Notes under the pieces: model-generated
Databases searched by the model: none
Told to the model about the DNA's origin: nothing
The model's input: only the letters and a program-made list of their open reading frames with translations
Part shown: positions 55,739 to 64,000 of the stretch, piece after piece
How positions within the stretch are numbered: the stretch's first letter is position 1
Layout of the letters: each line of letters starts with the position of its first letter
Translations under genes and position numbers: made by a program
Assembly (NCBI GenBank): GCA_021234155.1
Contig: JAJEKV010000087.1
Span: forward strand, 2,911,242 to 2,975,241
Origin: Isoetes taiwanensis
Taxonomy: Eukaryota; Streptophyta; Lycopodiopsida; Isoetales; Isoetaceae
DNA length: 64,000 bases
Direction: 5' to 3'

Positions 55739-56481
55739 TGCATGGGGACTTCCTATTCTTTGTGTCTATCACTTTCGAATTTTCCCTGCTCATGCACAAC
55801 AATAGCCAAAGCGAATCGGTTTCTAAAGATTCACTCACAATATTGGAGGGTGCCCGAATTTATTTGAATACACGCTTGGATCTCTTCTCTTTTGACTATC
55901 TTGAAGTCGGAATTGGCTCGAGAATTAGTCTCCAATTGAACATCCATGGAGATCCGGCCCGTCATTTTCCGGGTCCTTCTTGGTGCCATTTTTTCAATCC
56001 GAGGAGGCACCTAAAGGCTTCTTTGGTTCTTGGCAAAGCAGATCGAGAGGCCTTAGACATCTGAATTCAAGGAAATTGCGGGGAATAAGGGCGACACAAA
56101 AGGAAATTGCCGATCAGAAATTAATGAACAAATGCACAAAAAACATAATGAAAATGCTGCGTGATCGGATGAATACGGATCGTAATCGGCTAATTGCTTA
56201 TAGGAATTGGATACTTGTAGCAAGAATAAAGGCGGCCTTGAAGATCAAGAAACAGGGAAATGGCCCACGGTATTTGATTGTGGGAAACATTCGAGGCGGT
56301 TTTTCAAAAAAATTAAGGCTAATTGTTTGGTTAGTGGGCAAAAACGCCCCTAAATTTTGTTAGAGGCGAATCATCTCGAGGTGAGAGTTGGGTTTTCCAC
56401 TCTCACCCATCTCTCCCATCTCTCCCCATCTCATCTCTCATTCTCTCGTATATTCTCTCGTCATCTCTAAGTCGACATGTG

Positions 56482-56485
<4 letters not shown>

Positions 56486-56564
<79 letters not shown>
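56486..56564. repeat. (CT)n microsatellite
   Basis: Pure CT run between the right edge of the Harbinger element and the next LINE. Confidence 0.97.
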
Positions 56565-56566
<2 letters not shown>

Positions 56567-58845
56567 GCCGCTTTGTACATCTCTTACCTTTTTACGCATA
56601 CAGGATCTCGAATGGCTACATCAACCATCGGACTCATCTGATGAGACTAATTTGGTCTAGGAAATCTTCACACTCGACTAATTTGGCTCATGAAATGGTG
56701 ATAGGCCAGAAATAGGTAACTTTGCAAGATAGCAACAGACTTAGAGGCAACCATGGCGCAAAAACAAGGGCATCTACAGCTAAATCCGAAACTGGGTTTG
56801 CATCAGGATCAGGTGCTGCTGTTGTAGCGACTAACTCCGTAGTCCCCAAGTTAAAAAAGAACAAAAAGTCAGAACAAGCTAAGGTATCAACAAGTATGAA
56901 TCCTCTAATTCTGACACAATCCTATTAGAAAACTCTCCCGGATCGGGTGCATCAGCGAAAGCAGGGCATTACATAGCAGCCACAAGACAAACAACACTGA
57001 TTTCCTTAGGGCAAACAATAGTTTTGGCATCTGGGACTAGGGTAAAGAAGGATGTTAGCGTTGGGCCGTCTGTGGCTGCTGCAACAACAACCAAGGATAT
57101 GTGCAATGCAAAAAGAAGGGCTTAAAAAAGCTGGTGACTATCTCACTGAAGCTATCACTATGTGCAGCATGGTTTTCGGTTCTGAATCTAAAGCTGGCAG
57201 CTCTGATAGGAGAAATTTCAATGGAGACATAGACAATTTTAACAATGATATGGGGCTAGTTCAGCAAGCATTTTGGTCTGTAGGGAGTGCCAACATAGCA
57301 TGCACTCAGTTTCACAGAAGATGTCGCATAGCAAGCATCTGTGGTTATGCTTTCCAGAATATTTCTGCATTTGCACATACTGTGCCAATTAATCTGGCTC
57401 GCCGGGGGGAGGGGGAGGGGGGGGAGAGGGGCAGACCAAGTGAGTGGATTGGATCCTGCTTCTCTGGCTTCATATCAAGCGGTGTTTATGGGTGGTTTGA
57501 AACATGAGCTTTTGGATGCTATGCAAGGGACAATGCAAGTTGCGCTAAAGTTTGTTGTGGACTCAATCATTCGAGACTTCAAGCAATTTAGACCAAATGA
57601 AGGTGGAATTGGAGATTTTTAAGCACCGAACGAGGACAGAACTTACTGAATTTAAGGGACAGTTACAAGCTAAAATTGCACAAGAAATCTATGACCGACC
57701 ATTTGGTCACGATGAATGGACTCTATTTTTGGAAAGCAAAAGCCCCTGTATGCACTACTTGCAGATTTTTTGAAAGCCTTTGACATGGTAGGAAGAACGC
57801 ATTTGTGGGACAAAATGGCAATGCTTGAGATACCCCCAACATATAGACAAGAAATCGCGAGGCTTTGTGGTAAGATCTTGATTCAACTTTCCTTCCATAC
57901 AATAGTGCAGAAGTCTGTGGAGAGTCACATGGGAGTTAAACATGGCTGCCCTCTCTCCCTACACTTTTTAGTCTTTTTATAGATTAGTTGGAAGACTGGG
58001 TAGTTCAAAATGGCAGTGATGGGACACTTTTGAACGGGTATGTTCTTCAACTATTGTTGTGACCGATGATGTGGTGTTATTGTCGAGGAGTGTAATGGGC
58101 CCCAACCTTTCCAGGCTTTATCCCATACCCCATAGACCATATCGCAGTTTACCAAGGTTGCCCTTGGAGAAGACGTGCACAAAGTGTTGGTTTGAAGACA
58201 TAGGATGTGGCTAGGAAGATGGAGGATGCACATGAATGATTTGGAGAGCACAAGAATGATATACGCGTTTGGGTCATGGAGAATATCATCCCGGTGAAAT
58301 GAAGAGAAGGCGCAGTCAAGAGGGAGTTCTATAGGAGTCATATCAATCCTATGTTACAAGGAGCCAAGTACCTACAAGAAAATATCCCTGTTAAACATAG
58401 ACAAGCTATTTGCAGAATGCACTTGATCTCATATAGATTAGGGGTTGAGATAGGCCAATCGAGCAATATCCCACACAAGCTCAGGCTATGTAGGTTATAT
58501 GGTAGCGGGTCACGTGAGGATGAAGCACATGTGCTTCTTCATTGCCCGACATATGCTGGCTTATGCATTAAGCATGGTATGTAGGCTCATACACTTGCTG
58601 GATTTTTTGATCTTCCAGATGTCCAGATTAGGGCATATATATTGGATATTCTAGAGCATAGAGATGGATGTCTGAACACAATGGATATGAAGGAGGTGGA
58701 TGAGGAGATGGGTGGGGGAGTTAATGCATTATTATTAGATGATCTTTTTTATACTTAACAATGTACTGGGTTGAACGTCTTATAGACCTGGCGGTCTCAC
58801 ATATGTAATAATACAATTTCATTTTATTTCATTTTATTTCTCTCT
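56565..58845 (+). mobile_element. LINE with ORF1 remnant, internally deleted, ATTTC-type tail
   Basis: The first kilobase has broken frames rich in Ala, Ser, Thr and Lys, then EIFKHRTRTELTEFKGQLQA, a coiled-coil-like ORF1 piece. The sequence then jumps to reverse transcriptase (KQKPLYALLADFLKAFDMVG and GVKHGCPLSLHFL), so endonuclease and the first reverse-transcriptase blocks are missing. The C-terminal part has REFYRSHINPMLQGAKYL, RQAICRMHLISYRLGVEIG and CRLYGSGSREDEAHVLLHC. Hairpin AGACC-TGGC-GGTCT (58784-58797) and an ATTTC/ATTTT tail end the element. A G-rich run lies at 57402-57425. Confidence 0.8.
58784..58797 (+). other. LINE 3'-terminal hairpin
   Basis: AGACC-TGGC-GGTCT, identical to the hairpin at 32754-32767, so the two LINEs belong to one subfamily. 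Confidence 0.65.
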
Positions 58846-59730
58846 CAGGTCGGCCACATGCTCCTAAAAACACTTGTCTCTCGTCCTATATGACTCCTCC
58901 CAAAAAATATACGTATTTTTGAAATTGTCTCTTGAGGCCTAACAGCCTCGGTTAGGCCTCGAAAGTTCATTGACTGCTGGAGAATAGATTCATGGATCCA
59001 TTCCGGCAGGGCAGGTTTTTGTGGTATAATTCGTCTTCAAATTTGAACCGGTGTCCAAAATGTAGAATATTTCTTTCCCTGTTCTGGCTGGTTAGGTAGC
59101 CCTTGTGTGGTATTTCTTTTGCTGTCTTTCTTTCACAGGGTTGCTTTCCAGCTATTCTATCATGGATCTAGCCATTTTTTACATGATTGGCATGCTTTTC
59201 AAGGTGCTAACTCTCGAGTTTGCCTTCCAAAGGTACTGTTTACAGCCCATTGAGATTAACGAGCTTGAAGACCCAATGAATCTGTTGGATAGCAAAGATT
59301 TTCAAGATAATAATGGTATGCTCTTTGGTGTATCTTCATCTTTGATGTTAGCTGAATCACGTAGGGACAGAAGCCACCTAGAAGATTTTGAATTGCTTTA
59401 AAGCAAAGAACACAATGGGATAACATAGACAACCATGCATAAAATTGTCTGCGATCATTTGAAGATGATATACGGCAGCAATTACAGGATGAAAAGGGCC
59501 AGTTTTGAAAGACTTGTAGGTTTATTTGTGCCCTATCTACTTAGATCAGGTATTAAGGTTAGGCCACTGGTCGATCCTAGGAAAGCTGTTGCCATGCTTC
59601 TTTACTTTCTTGCATATGGTGACATGCCTTTGCATGTGGACAGAGATTCTATGTTGGCAAAGCCACATGCAGAATTACACTAGTATTAGCCTTGAAGACA
59701 ATGCTTGCCAACTTTTAGAACCCAAAACGT
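58846..59730 (+). mobile_element. PIF/Harbinger transposon, second copy, truncated
   Basis: Starts with GGCCACATGCTCCTAAAAA, like the left edge at 51810. It repeats the transposase start: IEINELEDPMNLLDS with the same acceptor and GGTATG donor, then GSNYRMKRASFERLVGLFVP, LLRSGIKVRPLVDPRKAVAM and GDMPLHVDRDSMLAKPHAEL. It is better preserved here than the copy at 52219. The similarity fades after about 59730, before the catalytic core. No right end was found. Confidence 0.8.
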
Positions 59731-60403
59731 ACAGAGGAACAATATGCATGGGCTCTGGAATTATTTATGTTATTGCCGAAAAAGAAACAAAATGCATGGG
59801 CTTCGAAACTATTTATGTTGTTGTTGGAATCACTATAATTAGAGCCAATTGGACTTGGGGACTCTTTAAGGAGGACAAACTATAATCTTTCCTCCAGCTC
59901 CAAGAACTCATTTGTTTATTGCATTTCAAGGGCACATCTATCTTTATGCAGGCTGGAACAATTTTGGTTTTTCAGGTATTTTGTACCTTCTACATGGAAA
60001 GAATGGCTTATACATCATAAAAAATAAGCAGTAATTTGAAAATATTTAATCGGAACCCATGCATATGGATAATAATAACAATAGAAGTCTCCTTAACCAC
60101 CTGCCCTTGCAGGTTAAGTTGATCCAGTCGTTGCCCACCATCAGATCAAAACATGGTTATATGGCATAACCTCCCGAATATTCTCTTTTTGAAAAATATT
60201 CGAGTAACTACCCCAAATAATCTCTGGAATATGCCATAATTACGAAATATGCTGTTACGATGGCTCTCTGTTTGTGTCTCCCTTTGTTCCTCGATGCCAC
60301 AGAGCTTCAACTCCGGTGCCACAAATCTTCAACTCCGGTGCCTACTACTTACAAAAAACAAAAAATTAAGTTGCCAATTTAAATTAGTACACCATGGTTT
60401 TTA
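59731..60403. other. No recognised feature
   Basis: AT-rich DNA. A short direct repeat GCCACA(A/G)AGCTTCAACTCCGGTG occurs near 60296-60345. Nothing else is visible. Confidence 0.45.
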
Positions 60404-60868
60404 ATTGCAGCAGATGAAATTGTCGGAATTACGCAGCATCATGCTCTTGAAATCTGAGAACCCAATTTTACCATCTCCGTCTAAGTCCACATTCTGCCCA
60501 ATTCTTCTGCAATCCCGAATTTTTGCACCTTCCAAAATGCCCAGCCTTTCTAAAACAGATTGCAATTCCTCTGCACTGATAAATCCATCGTTGTTCTTAA
60601 CAAATACTCTAAATGCGTCCAATATTTCCGCTTCATTCTCTGCATAGCTCTGTTCCGAAGAACAGAATACGCTCAAAAATTCCTCAAAATTAATGCATCA
60701 TTATCCATCGAATTCATCATTTTTGTGAGCTCTTCATCGGATACAACGGAACCGGCGAGCATTATGAGGCCAAAATCATCCTTACAGATTAAAACTCATC
60801 GCTATTTCCATCAAAAGCTGTAAAAATCTTTAGCAATTTGCTTTCAAGACTGCCTTCGATTCTGCCAT
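60404..60868 (-). pseudogene. Calmodulin-like (EF-hand) gene remnant
   Basis: The minus strand starts at an ATG at 60868. After one frame change it reads KLLKIFTAFDGNSDEF, a degenerate first EF-hand cut by TAA, then DEELTKMMNSMDND and INFEEFLSVF in shifted frames (second EF-hand). From 60676 an open frame holds the third and fourth hands: AFRVFVKNNDGFISAEELQS, where the first loop Asp is Val, and NVDLDGDGKIGFSDFKSMML. Calmodulin-like proteins bind Ca2+ as signalling sensors. Length and order fit a four-hand protein of about 150 residues. At least three frameshifts and a stop show it is not functional. No introns, so a retrocopy is possible. Confidence 0.88.
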
Positions 60869-60960
60869 CTCCTCAATTCTAGTGAATGATGCAATAGAAT
60901 GCTTGTTTGTTTTGCTTATGCATCTGGATTCACTTAACCTGCCCGGGGGATGTGATTAAG

Positions 60961-61065
60961 GGAGGTCAATCCTCCCCTTTCGAAAATTACGGCAACAACC
61001 CTCTCGGCCTCCGGCCTCAAGGGTTATTTGCCGTAATTTCCTTGAGGGGAGGGTTACCTTCCTCA
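60961..61065. repeat. Imperfect foldback, about 45-bp arms
   Basis: The left arm includes CTCCCC, GAAAATTACGGCAACAACCC. The right arm is its near inverse (GGGTTATTTGCCGTAATTTC, GGGGAG). The loop is about 17 bases. It could be a small MITE or a decayed hairpin-RNA locus. Confidence 0.75.
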
Positions 61066-61192
61066 TCCTTACTTAGATGGAAGGCTCTGAATTGGGGGTT
61101 TCTCCCCAAATTTCCTACTAGAGTCGGAAAAATTTAATTTGATAAAGTAGATGCCGCAAATTTCAGGTAAATTTTTTGTTAGGGATAATCAG

Positions 61193-61298
61193 CGCAGGCC
61201 CGCCCTTACGCAGGGTAAGGGCGTGGTAAGCTCGGCAGGGCGAGCCATGCCCGAGCCCTGCGTAAGGGCCTGCCTGCGCCCGAGCCCTGCGTAAGGGG
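61193..61298. repeat. GC-rich inverted repeat around CCCTTACGCAGGG
   Basis: CGCAGGCCCGCCCTTACGCAGGG at 61194-61216 pairs with an inverse at 61255-61279 (CCCTGCGTAAGGGCCTGCCTGCG). A further CGAGCCCTGCGTAAGGGG copy follows at 61281-61298. It is strongly GC-rich against its surroundings. Confidence 0.8.
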
Positions 61299-64000
61299 GA
61301 GAAATTTCCGCTGCCACGTGGCATTATCGCAGCCACAGAACTTGAAGAAATCCGTTATCAGCCAAAGAGAGGAAGCATCGGAGGAGAGGGAAGCCAGCCG
61401 CAAGAGATTACCTGTTTTAATATGGGCCTGAAATATGGCGAAATGTTCTCCCCCTTAATTTTACGTAAGAATCAAAATCCAAGAGATTAGAGGTTGGTTT
61501 CTTAAAAATCCAGTAAATCTTCTTTTTAAAAATGGTAAGCCTTTGGTATTTGTGCCAGGAACGCCGCAGTGTAGACGCATGCGGCGTTCCCTTCGCCCCT
61601 TGCGGGAGTATTTTGGGCATGCATTTTTTCTAAATTTTTGAATTTTACTTGGCCGTCAGTGCTGTCATTGCGTCGTTCCATGGCTATGGCGATCGAAAGA
61701 ATGGACGAGCAAGCTCTGCGTTCCCTTGCCTCTTCTGGGATGCTAGATTTGAAAATGCCTCTGAGCTATTTTTGAATCGAGCATCAGATATGTCTTTCTC
61801 CAGGGCCATCGCTGGAGCAGGTAGATCCTAACACTCTAAATCCTCCGCATCTTATCTGTTTTGCAGCTGGAAGTTTTCTGTTGTTTATCTCTTGCAAAGA
61901 AGCTCAAGAATGCCACGGTTTCATTTGGCCTTTTTTCCAATCGTTTTTTTGTCTCTTCACGATGGGCGGCAGGCAGGTGGGTTATTGGCCGAGAGGATAT
62001 GGCGGCGGATTCCCCTCCATCTTTCATCAGTCATCATTTTTTTTTTGCATGATTTCTATTTTTTGATGAAGATTTGTTCTGGGAGATTTTGCATGTTCTG
62101 GCAAAGCTCGGCTTCATCCTTACAGGGTTTTCAGATTCTACCTCATGCTATTTGAAGTGTTTGGGTTTTCAGATCACGAATGCCTTGACCACGAGTGTTC
62201 TCTTTGCAGCAAAAAACCCAGATAGCACGCTGGAGCTTCAGATCTGACACTCAGGTAATTTTTTCATTTTTCTTTGTGTTGATCCTTGCCGTAATTACTG
62301 CCTTTTCTTAACCCGTCTACCTTTTTTCAGGCACAAAACAGAGGATACAGGAGGAACACATTTACAAGGGTGCATGTTTTACTTCTCCCGCTTCAATTTC
62401 TTCAAATGCTGGCTGCTGAGGACGCATGTTCATATACATGCGATTCAAAATCATTTGTGCCTCAGATCATTTCGGCAACATGATGCCCAGAAACAAAAAT
62501 ATCCCCGGATTTTGGCTACTTTAGGTGGCAGCAATTTGTGATTTTAATAGAAAGATCTGTTGATGCATGGCATTGCCTCTTTGCAGGAGTTATCTCTTTG
62601 CAGGAGTTATCTCCTTGCAGAAGCAACATCCTTATTGTCTGTAGGTACAAAGCAAGCCAATGGTAACTCAATCTACTTCTTTCATTCCCCTTAATGTATT
62701 TTTTTTGCAGCAACGATTTAGAATTCAAGCTTTTGGTAGTTATAAATTGATGAAATCGCTTGGTTATAGATTGAATGTTTATTTATTCTCCAGCTTCATT
62801 TCCAGTTTGTTATATCTAGCAATGGGTCTTGCATAGATGCACAAGTTTTTATTAATGTATGTCATCACTTTAAGTTAAGCCGCACATTTACTCAGTTTCT
62901 TCTTTCCCTGGAGTTGCATGTTCTGGTCTTGGTTTATATGCAGGCGGTCCTGGTACCATGCATAGTGTTTCATGCAGGATGCAGTCCAAGGTTGAGGTAA
63001 ATGTGCTCAATACATGTATTTCTTGCTATTTGAATTTCTGCAAGGTCTATAAATGTTTGATCTGAATAAATATTTCATTCTAAATGTTTGATCTATTGAT
63101 TATTTTTTGAGTGCATATATCAGATCCTTTTATTCGGCAACCATTCTAGCCTGTTTGTATTTGCTTCACTAATGCCCATAGTCTTTTTGCCATTGAAGCT
63201 TTGCTTTCTTATTTTTTTTCAAGTATAATTGATAGCATTGCATAATTGTGATGGGTGCTTAACTCTGCTATTGAACGTGCAATTTTTTCTACTTTGAGGT
63301 ATGCATTTAGTACTTTCTATGACCTCTATTTTCTGATACTTTGAATATTAGACATAATATCTTGCATTCTATAAAAAAAGGAGCAGTGGACATATGCAGT
63401 GTACATTAGCATCACAGAGAACTGCATGGCATCTTTTGTGACTTTTGTTTTTCCATCGTCCTGTCGCAGCAGGTACATGTAATGGATTATTTTCTTCATC
63501 TATTAAGCATGTACCACCATTTTCCTTACATTTCTTGCAGGTAACAAGGCTTTGTAGAAGGTTGCTTGATTTCTGAAGTAATACCTTCGTGGCAAGTATC
63601 TTTTTCAGAAGCCACAAATTTTTGGTCCTGATTTGTGCATGTCAAACCTTTGTATCATGGACGCAATTATTTGAACAGCTTGAGTGTAGAGACAATAGTT
63701 GCTTAAATTCTTCCAACCTGATTTTGAACTTTGTCTTCATCTTGCTTTAATTGCAATCGTTTACTTTCCTGGGCCTTGAGAAAGCAACATATCTGGCCTT
63801 GCACAATTAGTGATTTGGATCTATGGCATCACATACAGGAAGCAAAAGCTACACCTTGATTTCTTCACTCTTTCAAGTTTATAGTGCAATGCTGGTTATT
63901 GTTCTGAGCAGCCTTTTAGCTGTCCCAATCTGATTGTCGCTCAAATAAGAACAGTAGGTTACCCATTAGAGACTATGACCTACAGTGCACGACCACAAGC
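61299..64000. other. Possible 5' region of a host gene, no recognised product
   Basis: An ATG at 61680 opens 31 codons (ERMDEQALRSLASSGMLDLK) of protein-like composition. An overlapping frame ends at a GTAGAT donor-like site near 61820. Downstream are several TTTGCAG acceptor-like sites in T-rich DNA, including a threefold 17-bp repeat. No family is recognised and no later exon could be joined with confidence. Confidence 0.3.
62578..62625. repeat. 17-bp tandem repeat
   Basis: TCTTTGCAGGAGTTATC is repeated twice and a partial third copy (TCCTTGCAG) follows. Each unit carries an acceptor-like TTTGCAG. Confidence 0.9.

Overview
The window looks like a nuclear plant genome, repeat-rich and gene-poor. 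The plant signs are Ty1/Copia, Ty3/Gypsy, PIF/Harbinger and CACTA-type elements, L1-type LINEs, intron-like AT-rich DNA and many decayed reading frames. The dominant LINEs have an L1-like first protein (coiled coil plus RRM-like region) rather than the DUF4283/zinc-knuckle type common in flowering plants, and there is a ZNFX1-like helicase. Together these suggest a non-flowering land plant, perhaps a fern. This is an inference, not a species call.

Layout: 1-5.8 kb has a tRNA-Ala-like 3' part, a 47-bp dispersed repeat and a cluster of CG-rich palindromes, with no recognised gene. 5.9-6.5 kb is a poly(A)-ended L1 fragment. 6.7-7.1 kb may hold the last exons of an unrecognised host gene (minus strand). 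7.4-20.2 kb contains two halves of a ZNFX1-like helicase/NFX1 zinc-finger gene on opposite strands. Each half is fused to the complementary half of a LINE. One inversion of about 10.7 kb explains all four pieces. 20.5-25.1 kb is a complete but dead Copia element with 198/201-bp LTRs. 25.4-32 kb has a Tourist-like MITE candidate, a LINE 3' end and a Gypsy integrase remnant. 32-51.8 kb is a deep nest of LINEs: one LINE (33.2-41.15 kb) is split by a complete LINE (36.2-40.6 kb), which is itself split by a 320-bp MITE. An L1 fragment is split by a 6.4-kb TG...CA insertion that carries a CACTA-type MITE. 51.8-59.7 kb has two PIF/Harbinger elements separated by another LINE. 60.4-60.9 kb is a calmodulin-like pseudogene. 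The last 3 kb has foldbacks and possible 5' parts of a gene.

How the parts work together: almost everything is mobile DNA, and no intact host gene was found. The most informative system is the LINE family. Its members share an L1-like ORF1, an ORF2 with endonuclease, reverse transcriptase and a C-terminal CCHC motif, a short base-paired hairpin near the 3' end, and a simple-repeat tail that differs between copies: (TTCC)n, (TATTC)n, (ATTTC)n, (CT)n or (AAT)n. In the best copy ORF1 and ORF2 lie in one frame separated by a single TAG, with no ATG ahead of the endonuclease active site. Several insertions can be removed on paper with target-site duplications that restore the interrupted reading frame exactly, so the order of events is readable.
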